Shown here: piece by piece, positions 36,801-48,779 of the stretch
How the letters are laid out: the number at the start of each line of letters is the position of its first letter
Numbering within the stretch: position 1 is the stretch's first letter
Source: Toxotes chatareus
Lineage: Eukaryota > Chordata > Actinopteri > Toxotidae
Reading direction: 5' to 3'
NCBI GenBank assembly: GCA_016801885.1
Contig: CM028898.1
Location: 11,506,858 to 11,570,857 of the forward strand
DNA length: 64,000 nucleotides
Program-made: the position numbers and the translations under genes
The notes under the pieces: model-generated
Told to the model about the DNA's origin: nothing
Databases searched by the model: none
What the model saw: the letters and a program-made list of their open reading frames with translations, nothing else

Positions 36801-39800
36801 CGTGCACAGAGGCCCCCCTTTCAGCACCTTCTTACAGACCTTCTTACGGCGCCTCCCTCCTAAAGCAGCTCAAGGGCGCGGCCTATCTACCAAACGATAG
36901 AATGCACAAGTGGAACTGTGCTTCGATTCAACCAGCCGTCCAGGCTCCAAGCAGCCAGTACCTTGATTCATTTATATGGGAGTCAAACTGTTTGTACTGT
37001 CAAGGTTATGTTATTTAACAGGGGAACAGGAGAAGGACAGAGACAAGTTCCAGGCAATTTAAAATTCTGACGAGCACTGCACCAATTGTGGTTTCTATAA
37101 GAAGTGAGCAGGTCTGAAATGAGACCAATTAACTTCAATCCAGTCGAGGACAATTCTTAGAGACCTACACATTTAATTCCCTTGAAATATCTGCCACTCA
37201 AAAATGTTGTGATAAACACAGCAGTTATTTTTCCCCTGATTTGAAAACAGAGAATCCAAATTTAAATTTTGGATTAAAAAAATGTGACAGTCCTGTATGT
37301 GCACACAAGTCACACGTAAATTAAAAAGACAATATCAGCATGTTGTTTGTGGCTAGCTTTGCACAGAACTGTGGGGTAGAGTTTCCTGTCCCAAAGCAAC
37401 TCACACATGTGTGCGTGCACAAACACGCTTGAGCAGCACGCAGAGCACTCCTGAGGTTACCCCCCAGGACAAAAGCTTTACCATCCCACTGACTGGCAGA
37501 TGGGGCAACCAGCTGACATCTCGGCCCGGCTCTGTTTCATGTTCCCTGGGTGTCTTAAACGGGCGGGCACCCTGTCTGATGGGCACAGGACAGCCAAGGA
37601 AGAAGATCCTTTGACTGGGGTAGGGGGGGTGTGCTCCTTGGGGCTACCATTGAGGAAAAGAGGAGCAAGGACAGACGGAGATGGCTAATGTGCTTCACTG
37701 TGTTTGTACAGTATAATTGTGTGTCTTGCAGGGTGGGAGGCTCAGGAAACATCTTCATAAGATGCCGATTAATAAAGAGCTAATGACTGTATTTAGTCCT
37801 ATATGGGTTTTTTTTTTAACACAGGATCAAATATTTTTCTCAAGGCTAGAACCAGCATTTGTTGTTGCAGAGATCATGAGCAGTTGTACCTTTTTAGATT
37901 TAGGCCAGGTAATTTAAACCTAATCTAGCATCGGCTTATGTCATCTTAAGCTAAAAAGGGTAATTTCTGTTGTTGGTCTGATTCCTCACAGACCTTTAGA
38001 TGCAGTTCCATCTGGGAAAAGTTACTATAATATACTAATAACTTGTTTAAAACTATCAGAAGCATTAAAATGTTCCAGATTACTAAAACCCAGTAATCTT
38101 ACGACCCAAGTATAAAACTTTCATCTATAGTTTAATAAACAAAGTGCGTTATCTCAGAGTATTACAAAAAGGACTGACTGGCTTTTCAGGAAACTCTTAT
38201 ATTTAACATTTAATTATTTTATCACATTGTGTAATTTATTATTCTCAATTCCAAATGCTGGTATGAGAGTGATGGGAAAATGAGAAACTCAAGGTGATTG
38301 TACAAATCCTTTCCTAAATAAAGATTTACACACTGTTTAGGCACTGAATTCAGTTTTTTGTATGATAAGGTAAATACTTGATTGTTTGCTTTTATTGATG
38401 GGACCAAATAAATACATTTAAACTACATATACATAGAAAAATATATAAAGCTGTGCACTGGATTTAGTGGCACTGTATAAATTAGCAAATAAGTTGTATT
38501 GGCAGAAAAACAAATAACCATTAGGAGCAAACTGAGAAGCAAGAATATTTAAGATTGCAAACTTGGGTATTGGTACAGGGCAAGAGAAGATGACTTATTT
38601 AAAAACCTAATTTATTCTCTTTTTTGGTGAGCACAGTAGTTTAATAATAAGTAAAATTATAACTTATTATTACATATTTATTTCCATGTACAAGGGCCTT
38701 TATTTTACTGTTACAGTAAGGCATATGCCTAAAAATAAATTTTGCAAACTCTAACTTTTATGTAGCTGTACAGTAAGTGAATGATGCCAGAATACTTACA
38801 TTAAAATGGCATCAGCAGTCAGCTGGGTAGCAAACTGCTATTAGTAACTTTGCCTTACACTGTCTGCTTACTACTGCTAAATCTGACACAAAATTTCAAC
38901 TGCACTGTGAATGCTATTAAGATTTTTATTTTATTTATTTATTTATTTTTAGATTTAATGTTTGAAAACTAGAGTTCATTCTTGTGCCATTTGGGCAGTA
39001 TGAGGTAAATATTCCTAATCTGAAAAAGTTTATTTTGGCTGAAAAGTCACAGATGAATTACTCATTTGTTCCTACCTTCTGTCAGGTTTTACAGCCGTCA
39101 GTATAATACAGAATGTTTCCACTCTTACAGAATCTACTCTCGGTGATAAAAAATTAAGTAAGTGATTACATTCAATAAATACTGTTGTAGTTATAAGATC
39201 TATTTAAACACATGTACAGAAAAGGCGGTATTACTACTGATGCCATGACATCACAAGTACATGGCTGAAATCTGCAGATTTTAATTTGAACAACTAACAA
39301 AATTGTCATTTTACATGAGTAAAGCAAAAGGGAAATACTGAGAAGCAGTAATAGTTCTGCTTTCCCCTTAACAATTTTCCTCCTTAAAACTCTGTTGAAT
39401 CTGCATCAAAAACTTGCCCATTTATGTCTGCCAGCTTGACAGAAGACTTGCTGTGAAGATACAATGCTAATGGTAGTTTGACTCAGTTGTCATTACTCAA
39501 GTGCTTTGTAGTAGCGTGCCTCTTGTCTCTTTTTAAATAAAAAAGGTTGTCACTTTACTACATTGTAAATGAGATCACATCCAAGGGAGGTTAGTGGTCA
39601 AATAAAAGCTAAGGGATTTTTTTTTTTTGAATTGGTAAACAAGTAAAAAATGTTCATTTTATGTAGCTGTTGTGAATATAGTCTTCTCCTTCCTATGTCT
39701 TATTCCCATACAGAAGTCTATCCACGCTCACTCTGATAAACGTCTCTTCATTTTTTACTCCTTTTAAGGTTTTAACTGTCATCAATCCTCTTGTCATCCA

Positions 39801-41199
39801 GTGCGTCATTCTCATCACTGAATTAATATTTCTGATATACGTCCTCGGGTGACAAGGTGGCACAATTCTCTCTCACTGCCACTCCTTTACTTTATTTCAT
39901 TATTTCAATTTTTTATTTTTTTTGGTTCTCCCTTTCCGTTTTTAATATTTCAGCACCTCAGATGTAGCGGCTCTTTAAAGCGCCCATGGGGGCTCTGAGT
40001 CCTCGCTTTTGTCTCCCATTTCCTTCTGAAACAGTTTTTCTTTAACCCTATGCGGCTCTTCACAGTTGTTGTCTTAGCTCTCTCCTCTCTGTCGCTCTTT
40101 CTGCTGCTTTCTTTTTCTCCATCTCCCCCTCCCTCCCTCAGCTTTCTCTGTGTCAGCCAGAGGTCAATGCTACACTTTTTTCTTCTGCATGCAAGAAGGC
40201 AGGGGGTATCTTTTTTAGTTATTGTAACCTAAAAATAGAAAAAAAAAAATGATTTAAGGTTGGGACAAAGGTGTCTTTTAAGATATAGTGGCATACCACT
40301 ATCTAGCAATTGTGGGGCATTTCATATCCTGAGATAAGGATTAGATTATATCAATAAATGAGAATATAGACCAATTTACAAACTGTGCCAAAATGACTGA
40401 ATTCAAGGTTATTACTAAGGGACACTGAGCATTATTTAAAGCTGAAATCAGCAATGTTTTTTATTTAATAGATTGCTTCTGTAGTTCATCTGTAGCATAG
40501 TGAAGTGTGGTGAAAAACCAAAAAGATGTCACATTTTCCGTGGATGGGGACATTCATCAAGGTCTGCTATTGAGAAATGCAAATGAAGTTGTTGGGTCGC
40601 ACATGTTCAGTTAATCATCCGAACGCTGTTTTCTCAGCGCTTCAGAAAATAATATATTTGAGTAAATGATACGTGGTCAGTCTGACACTTGGACTGCACG
40701 CACATGATGTGAAGCTGTAGTTTGCAGTCATTTAAATGTGCTTTAAGTTACGGATTATTACGGAAATGTAGTAATTGCATCTTAAACATTTGAATGTTTG
40801 ATAAAAATTTGCACTAAACTCTCATTCAAATTTAAATCAATCTTACAAAGGTTAGATTTAATTTAAAATGTATATTTCTCAAAGAAATGTTGTCTCATGT
40901 TTTACTAAGCAGGAAAGCTCCAACGAGCTCTCTAGTCAGATCATTACTTCCAAGAGACTCATTATGTCGAGAGCCTTGTTGAGGCTAATAAATGACTAAA
41001 GGTCTAATTATTAGATTTTCTCATAATTTTATTAATGCTAGCTAACACTTTGTGCAGACCTAATTGAGAGATACAAGGAGACTAGTAGTTGCTGTAGTAG
41101 CTGGTGGACTCAACATTGTCATCTTCATCTGTCTTTGGTGTTAGGTTCATTTAAATTGACTCAAACACGCCGCTCACTGCCATCTTTGTAGCAGCACTT

Positions 41200-42010
41200 A
41201 ACTTAAGCTAACATTTGGACGTTTGCGACAACACCTGTCGATACACACGAAAACTCAGACTTGCTCGCGCACACACAGGGAAACAGGCGCACACACGCAA
41301 ACACATACTCGAGTCTGTTGGTTCAGCTCTTCCATTGAGAGTCCGTATGCTAGCTGGCCATTGTGCGCGTAAGGCCTTTTGTCTGTGGAGCCTGAAACTG
41401 GTGATTGCACCTTAGCTACCGCAGTTCAAGCGTAAACAGTGTTTTCATGCCCTACGATATACACTGTTGCCAGTGGACCCCTAAATCCCTGGAACAGCTG
41501 AGTCCTAGGGTGTCAAAGATAATGGCGATTTATTGCAGTGCGAGGCTTTCTCATTGCCCCTCTCGCCCCCCTTTCCAATCGTCCCTTCACCCCTCCTCCT
41601 CCCTCAAACAGATTAAAATTAAGCCGTAAACATGTGAGGATGGAATTAACACATTTAGCGAGTCTCCTCTTCCCACATCCCATTTTCGCTCCAGAGCGGC
41701 TGATCCCCGCTGCCGAACGTGGGTGCAATTTTAATGACTCGCAACGTTTTTGAAGTCCACATGAAAAAAGCGTCGCTCGCCGTTTGTGGCGGCGCTAGAT
41801 ATGGCTGGGCCATGGCCAGCCATGATTGGGGGGGACACGTGCCGCCGACTCGGACTCCAGGCTCTTCGATAGGATCGGTGTCATTTTCCTCTCCACGATA
41901 AGACGCCTTGCTGACAAGGTCCGATTAGGAGAGAAAAAATCATTATTGCTACGCCTTTCATCCACCAGGGGTTTACCGATAAACAGCTCACCCACGGCTA
42001 GATTTTCTGA
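41200..42010. promoter_or_regulatory. CpG-rich, promoter-like segment inside the giant intron
   Basis: CpG dinucleotides are much denser here than in neighbouring DNA: I count about 31 between 41,521 and 42,000 by eye. The segment contains a palindromic E-box CACGTG (41836-41841), an inverted CCAAT box (ATTGG at 41825-41829) and several ATGGC-type motifs. Both flanks are AT-rich. It could be an unmethylated regulatory island, an alternative or antisense promoter, or a non-coding RNA start. No TATA box, exon or protein family is evident. The open frames at 41795-42079 (-) and 41826-42146 (+) are not recognisable proteins. Confidence 0.4.
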
Positions 42011-43599
42011 GAGCAAGATGTTAGGCACTGAAGCATATATATTTACGAAATATGGATTCAGGCGAAATTTTGGGAGCATTTTAATAATTATTTTCTTTTT
42101 AAATAGCTATAGAAAAACATACTTTTCCTTTAAAACGTATTTTTAAAAAAGGCCTCCTTTCTCCTCAGCTGAAAACTCAAGCTGTGAAATATTTAAGTCC
42201 TAGATCTCAGTTCCATTAATCAAACAATTATCAAATAACTTCATATTCTTTTTGAACACAATGCAACATGCCGATTGTATCAGCCTACAAAAACGTGATT
42301 TATTATGCTATACCTCAAGGAAATCCACTTTAGCAAACTGTCCTTTTAAAAAGAGAAATGAAAAAGAGATCCTTAAAATATTCAAACTACACTGTAGAAC
42401 AGAGAGAATAAACTAAAAAAAAAAGTGAGAAAAGATTCAGCCACATTTTAATAAGGAAAAGATTTACATTGCATATATACTGTGTATATTCCCACAAATC
42501 ATTCATTTAGTGACCCCCCAAAAAAAATCCTATGTATATCCTAGTATGAAACAGGTGTGTTATTCGTGACAAAACATAAAACTAATGATAAAAACATTAA
42601 AATTGATGGGTTTAAAAGTATGAGAATTAACTAAAAAAAAAGTTAAACATGACTATAATTCATTAAATAAATGAGTAACAGGGACTGTATTTACCTCTAT
42701 TCAAATTTCATTCCAAAAACAAAAAAACAAAAAACAAAACTTGCTTTGTTTTTTTTTTTTTATATTTTAATTTGTAGAATTTTTTATTTATTAACATGAT
42801 TATACAATTCAGTATTACACTGTGTATTTCTTTGCATTAACTGATAATTGTAGATAATAAAAACAGAAATAAATCCTGTCAAGGGCTAATAATAGAGTCT
42901 GCTTAAAATATCACTTGGGCTTCATAAATGTAACTGATTATGTAATTTGTTAAGTGTTTGCGTATGGATTTGAGGAGCGAGCACCACTTTGGTGGCCCAG
43001 CACCAAAAGAATCACAGAGTCTGATCTTTAGAGGGAACAGGGAGAAATAAAGCAAGTGGGAGAGAAACAGAGAAAGAGACGAAGATGGAGGGGGAGAGAT
43101 AGAGAGTCGGGACAAACGTGCGCTGTGTTACTGGGCCACTCCAGCGCCCATGGACTCTCAGCAAGACTCAAAGCCATGCTCGGGCTTCAAAAGGGAGCCA
43201 TGAAGATTTTTTTTTTTTATGTTTACAAAAACATATTTATTTATTTCTCATCACTCTGTCATTTATCTATTTATTTCTTGCTGCTTTCGTGCTGTCCCAG
43301 CACCCCTTGCTCTGCCACTGGAATCATGTTCGATGACGCCAGCGCTCGCCCTCCCCTCTTTTTCCCCCCTCTCTTTTAATACCACTGCAGTTGAAAATCA
43401 AACTGCTCTAAAACAAACTGATGTACTCTTTAATATAGTCGTCACATCATCACAGGGTCCTCACGCGTCTGCCTTGGTGACAACTGCAGGGCTGCTTAGC
43501 TTAGCCCAGCGATGGCTGCCACTTTGTTGGTCGCTTCAATGATTTATCACAAAAAAGGGAGATTGTGAGAGTGGGAAGGGAGAGAAAAGGGGTGAGACA

Positions 43600-43820
43600 G
43601 AAAGTCACCGGCACCTTTGATTGACAAGGTCTAATCAGCTTATCTCCATCCTAATAAAGTTGATAGCCTGCGGTGCTGCTCTCTACCTGGCATGGTGTGA
43701 ACTTTGGGCTAGGCTGGGGCCCCCGGGGGCTGGGCCTCGACCCTCTCTGCTTATCTAAACGGGACTGAAATCAATCCCTAATGAGCTGTTTTCATTTTGC
43801 TGGATTGATTACAGGCCCCT
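43600..43820. promoter_or_regulatory. candidate conserved non-coding element
   Basis: Dense, non-repetitive sequence with a TCF/LEF-like CCTTTGATTG at 43614-43623, a GATA-like CTTATC, and TGATTGACA and GGATTGATTAC homeodomain-type motifs. It also has a self-complementary GGGGCCCCCGGGGGC core near 43,720. It differs sharply from the AT-rich DNA around it. It is called only from composition and motif density. Confidence 0.3.
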
Positions 43821-46800
43821 AAACACCAAGAACACTTGCCTAAGAAGTGTTCTCAGCCTCTTGCTGGCCACCTTTAAAATGCAGAGTAGCAATGCTTTTG
43901 TCTGTCTCTTTCTTTGTTTCAGCAGCTCATTTTTCTGCCACTGCTAAGTTATTTGTGTCAGCTGAACAAATATAAAGGGGGATGAATTTTCAAAGTAAAC
44001 TCACTCCACATTTGCCACTTTACTGAGTCAAATAATTTTTAAACATAAATGCAACTGAGATGCATTTTTAGCAACTGGTGACTATCATAACTGTAAAAAG
44101 TCTTTACACTTCATGTTAAAATGAATTCTAAAAATTCAGAATTGTATTAAACCAGCATTAGTCAGGTCTCTGAAAACAAACTTGAGTAGTTTTCAGACCA
44201 CAAAAAACTTGCTACACTGCTACAATGACCTCGTCATTCAAGTTTAAAATTCATCTTTAACTTTAAAATTACTATTAGTGACCTGAAATGATTGCACATT
44301 TACAGTACATGAGCAAAGGATGCTCTATGTTGACGCAACAAAGCAAATTTAATTTAAAGCAGTTCAGTCATCAGAGTTATGCCGATAAACAACAAATTTT
44401 AATTATCATAAGTAGAAAATTCTGCATGAGTTTAATTTAGCCATGTTTTGTATGAGCTGTCGATCAGCATGTAAGATTCAACTCTCTCCCCTTCAATGAA
44501 TAATAATCAAAAAGGTGGAACAGCTAATCATTTGCAACTTAGATGTCTTATCTGACATGCTATCTATTTCTAAACAAGCAATCATAAATCATTCAAAATA
44601 TTTTCAGCTGTGGAGGGGAGGACTAAAAATCTGGTATGTCTTTGATTTAGATTTGATTTAACATCAGTCAAGCCTCCACATTTGGGCATTTCAAATGCCC
44701 CTGACTCAAATGTCTTTAAATTGGCTAACTGCATGCCCTCCCTCTTTATTTAGGGCCCTCTTTAAGTGGGCTAGCCCCCATGTCTGCTTGTTGCTATGCC
44801 TGGGCTTTTAAGTCAGTGCTCCTCACTAATGAAGTTCTATACTTTATTTATGAGACAAACAGAGGACCCTGGTTCTTGAGGGTGCGTGTGGTAAATAGCT
44901 CTGCATGTCCAAAGAGTCTCTTCCACATCCCTCTGAGGGCTCTCACTGCTTTTGGCAAGCCTTTGTTTTCACTAAATACACTGGAGACACTGAGAATGGA
45001 AAATGTTAAAATCTGATAAAATGGTACTGTGTGTGAAGATTCATCCTTTCTTAGAACTAAGAGTCCTCTTTTTTCCCTTAAATATGACCTAGAAGCATCC
45101 TGGCTTTTTTGTTCCTGGTCATTAAGAGATATATTGTCGACGCTGAAGAGAAAAGGGGGCAAAGCTGAGTTTCTACGCCATTTCTTTGTTCAGGATCTCT
45201 CTCTTTGAAATAAAATGTCTTTTAGTTCCACTTCCCCCATTGGTCAATTACAGTTCTTAAGGGCTACTGTGTCATTGTGGATAGAGAATGCAACTTTGAA
45301 TTACTGCAAAATAATGACGCTAAAATGCTCTTCGTAAAAAAGTATCGCTTGGATGTCTGAGGAGAGGTTTGGGGCAAGAAAAGTATTAATACCATGACTA
45401 GAGAGTGTCTGATTGGAGAAACACTTAACACTCTAATTATCCTTGTTTAACGTCTATGGATGCCACACCTCTGTGTCTGGGAAAACTCAAAGCTTCTTCC
45501 TCAACAACTGTCAATGCCATTTTCATAATATGCATGAATAAAGCCTGGTGCACTTCTTGGACTTTTATTTTATTATTTTGAATTTGTTGGTGTGAAAGAG
45601 AAGGAACCACAATAAATGGAGCCTTTGTTGGACTATGAAAGTAAACAATTCAGTGTCTGCAGACAAATCCCAGCCCTTGGTGTGCTGTGTCTCAGTGCTC
45701 TAAGAACTATGGCAGGACTATGATCTGAATAGTGCAGGACTTCATGAAGATGTCTGAGAAGTGTTGTGACGAGCCGCTGTGGAACCACAAGAGTAAATAT
45801 ATAGTTTGAGATGGGTGAACAACACTAAATTAAAGACCAAACTGAATTTGGGATCAGATGGCAAACCCTGTCAAACCTTATAAACCCAGTGGATAAATAT
45901 GGCTACCTAATGTTTGTGCCCAGTGTGTTTGTTGAAATTGAGAGCTTGGCATATATAGTAATTAGTCTGGTGGAGGAGTGTATATTCCCTGTGTATCTGT
46001 GTTCTTTGTGCAGATGCATTCCCGGTTTGACCCAGAGACACTGCCATTTCAGGTTGTGCATCTGAGCGGAGGGTTGGTATCGACAGCGGAGTAAAGGAAG
46101 GGGTCATGGATTAAAGACGCAGGGGCGAAGCTTCCCCACCAAACCACAAACACACCCCACAGCTGGTGTGGACCAAGCCAAGTGTGTGGGACCAAGGCAG
46201 GACAAACGAGTATTGTTCTTAGCTCGCCGCACACACAGTGGATGAGACAGCCACCAGTGACACAGGGTCAAGGGGCATGTGGCCGACTATGGCAAGTGAA
46301 ACCGCCGGGCCCAGGAGGTACTGAACACTTTTAAGCCATGGCCCATTTCTTAAACTCCAACCGAGCTGTGAGGCAAAACATCAAAACGAGCCACTCTAGT
46401 GAAAAACTACGACTGGGTAGAATTAAAAATCTGTCGGCTGTCGCAGAATTTGACACAGTCGAGAAACGGCAGGATCATCTGAGACATGTGAATCAACATT
46501 TTTAAGCAGAGAATGCAGATTGTATTTATGAATTTGTGAATGCAAGTTACAGAGAACATCAAAAGCTGGTGGTCTGCGTGCGAACCTTCCTTGACTTGAA
46601 TTATTAAATCTGTCGATGTCGCACACGCCAGCCACCCTGCGATTATAGTGTAAATTGACAAACTTTTTCAAAACTACAACGGAAGCCACAGAAAGCTGGT
46701 TGATACTTCAAGAATGAGCTTTGATACATCTCTGAGGAATACACTGTGCCTCAATAATGTGGTGACTGTCAGGAAGGAAGACAGGAAGAAAAAAAATATG

Positions 46801-47356
46801 CTAACTGGTTAAATCTATTTAAGATCCCAATGAGCTTTTTTCCTATTTTAAGATAAAAACCATCCTTGATAATGAGGAAAAAAAGAGTTTGTGTGTTTTT
46901 TTGGATGGTTTATTTAGAAAGTGATTTTATGTTTTTTTCTTCCTTCTGCACCCCCGAATTAAGAACTTCAGGAGGAACGCTGACGTTGTTTATTTTCATA
47001 GACCCCCTGTCTGTTTATGTTTAAAAAAAAAAAGACACCACCACCCACCCATAATACACAACACACACAGCCATAGCGATGCATGAATTTTCTTCGGGAG
47101 CAGAGCAAGGAGAAGCGGTGCCCGATCTGTCGTCTGTACACCTCTCTCTCTCTCTCTCCCTGGCTCGCCTTTGATGTGCTCCCGAAAATGTCATCAGGCG
47201 TCAAGGAAAGAGATTTTTTTCGACCCCTCCCCGCCTCAACTCCCCAAACACACATACACAAACACACATATCCGCCTACCTCGCATATGAGCAAGACAAT
47301 TTGCTGTCTCTCACTCATCCTCACCACTATCTTGAACCCCCCCCCCCTCAACACTA

Positions 47357-47385
47357 CCCAACACCACCCCACTTCTCCCCAACCC
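47357..47385 (-). promoter_or_regulatory. G-run cluster after a 5' splice site, potential RNA G-quadruplex
   Basis: On the transcribed strand, four G-runs of 3, 4, 4 and 3 lie at 47385-47383, 47380-47377, 47370-47367 and 47359-47357, separated by 2, 6 and 7 nt. A fifth run of 11 G follows at 47347-47337. This fits the standard G3+N1-7 quadruplex pattern and starts 22 nt after the donor of the 47491-47407 exon. Intronic GGG triplets near donors are known binding sites for hnRNP F/H and often promote use of weak donors. The donor here (GTACGT) is weaker than its neighbours, so a supporting role is plausible. Folding and function are not shown. Confidence 0.5.
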
Positions 47386-47406
47386 AAGCCAAAACAGAGT
47401 ACGTAC

Positions 47407-47491
47407 CAGTTTCTACTGCTATCTGGTAGCCGGCCTCCAGTCTCCGTGATGACCTTTCCAGCTTCTCTGTGTTGTCCAACAGATGTGCTCT
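47407..47491 (-). CDS. vti1a: vti1a exon, N-terminal half of the Qb-SNARE helix
   Basis: This is an 85-nt exon of 28 codons plus one base. It encodes RAHLLDNTEKLERSSRRL followed by EAGYQIAVET, then the first base of a Glu codon completed by the next exon (phase 1 donor). This is the start of the Vti1a SNARE motif, with hydrophobic residues at heptad spacing. Relative to the human protein I recall, the only clear change is a Lys for Arg in DNTEKLE. The acceptor is TTGCAG|AGAGC. The donor is CTG|GTACGT, weaker than those of its neighbours. It is followed 22-50 nt downstream by four G-runs on the transcribed strand (see the separate entry). The next exon is 37.5 kb away, the largest intron in the window. 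Confidence 0.97.
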
Positions 47492-48722
47492 CTGCAACAA
47501 ATAGAGAAAAAAAATAATAAAGCCAGAGAAACAAACAAAAAAAAATTGATTGAGAGGGCTGGGACCCATTTCAAAGAAACACATCAACACTGTCACCTAA
47601 ACAGACAGACCACATCCACAGCGACAACATAATACAGCCAGGTTGGCAATAACCTTCATGGATGACAATGTGTTATATGCTGATGGAATATCAAGCATAT
47701 GCATGTTGACGCTGACAATGTAAGAGGTGCTGCTGCCTCATATTGGACATGAAAACAAGAACTACTTTGAGGTTTGTTGCCACCTTGTATTGTTTAACAG
47801 CACAGCCTTCTGCTGCACATGGGGAAAAGTTAAGGCAGGGAGGTGCAAATCGAGATAAAATTTAATTTAATTTGATGCTTTCCAGTCAAAAGAAAATCCT
47901 GTCCAGGTGGTACGTTTCCAGCTCGAGGAGAAATTTAAAACTAAATCAACATTTATCCCCTTCAATTGTAGATAGTACTGAAACATATAAAACGTAATCT
48001 TTATTGAACAATAATAATAATGTCTAAGCCTTTTCAAACCCAATATGTCATAAATGCATATAAAATGAACATCATTATAGGTCAGAAATGTAATAATTAT
48101 CCCCAAAGAAAAGCATTAAATTTCTTTTCTGCTTCTTGTTCATCCACATTAGTGAAACAAAAAAGTATTTCATGATATATGAGTAACTGCATCCACCCTT
48201 GGCTTACCCACAGCCATAACAACTGACAAGCCTGCCCATTGAACGCATGGAGTTCAGAGAGCATAGCTCTTCAAGAAAAGATATGTTTTATAAAATATTA
48301 AATAACCAATTTGATCATTTTTTCAAAGTGGATGTTTGTGAGTTTCAAGGTGTTAGCTAGGGCTCTAATATCATGTGTACACATATCAATAGATAGCAGT
48401 TCCTTAGATACCAAGAAAACCAAAGGTTTTGGTTCCTCCTCAATAGCTAAACAATTCATGTCTGACAAGCAAGTCAAGAAAAGATCTGATTTTTTGACTG
48501 ATGGCCTTGAGTTCCATCATGGGGTGTTCTCAAACATAGAAATCTTCCATTCTGGTTTCAGTGTGTTCACATATCCAATTACTACACCATACATTATAGA
48601 AACATTCATGCAGTATCTATGGAAATGGGAAAAGGCAAATGATTTCATAATTTATTCAATTTTTTTAAACACTTAGTTCAGTTTTCTCAAACCCAAATAA
48701 AAATGAATAAAAGAAACCAATG

Positions 48723-48775
<53 letters not shown>
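48723..48775. repeat. compound (CT)13-(TA)13 microsatellite
   Basis: CT tract at 48723-48748 passes directly into a TA tract ending at 48775. Confidence 0.97.

Positions 48776-48779
<4 letters not shown>

Larger units (their letters stand above)
9951..47406 (-). other. vti1a: vti1a giant intron, 37.5 kb
   Basis: This intron runs from the donor at 47406 to the acceptor at 9951, 37,456 nt. It splits the SNARE helix between the exons for RAHLLDN and (E)QVGQ. I found no further vti1a exon and no nested coding gene in it. From left to right it holds a T-run (10402-10425), a non-repetitive stretch near 10.5 kb, an interspersed repeat (13288-13585), TC and CA repeats (14097-14150), a non-repetitive segment with a hairpin (14.74-15.2 kb), A-runs (17860-17878, 24547-24565), a 72-bp TG repeat (27227-27298), a GA repeat (33828-33865), further A-runs (34371-34387, 35127-35149), a TTTA tract (about 38924-38950), a CpG-rich segment (about 41.2-42.0 kb) and a dense non-repetitive segment (43.6-43.8 kb). 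Stretches such as 37.9-40.0 and 42.1-42.9 kb are AT-rich with nothing notable. Confidence 0.85.

Noticed and set aside
40438..40740. AAAGCTGAAATCAGCAATGT and following sequence as a possible interspersed repeat
   Set aside because: It vaguely resembles fish repeats I have seen, but I could not identify ends or a family.
46968..47534. 188-codon minus-strand open frame across the exon at 47491-47407
   Set aside because: It reads the exon in the wrong frame and then runs into G-rich intron, giving low-complexity Trp/Gly/Val sequence. The Vti1a frame with proper splice sites explains the exon better.
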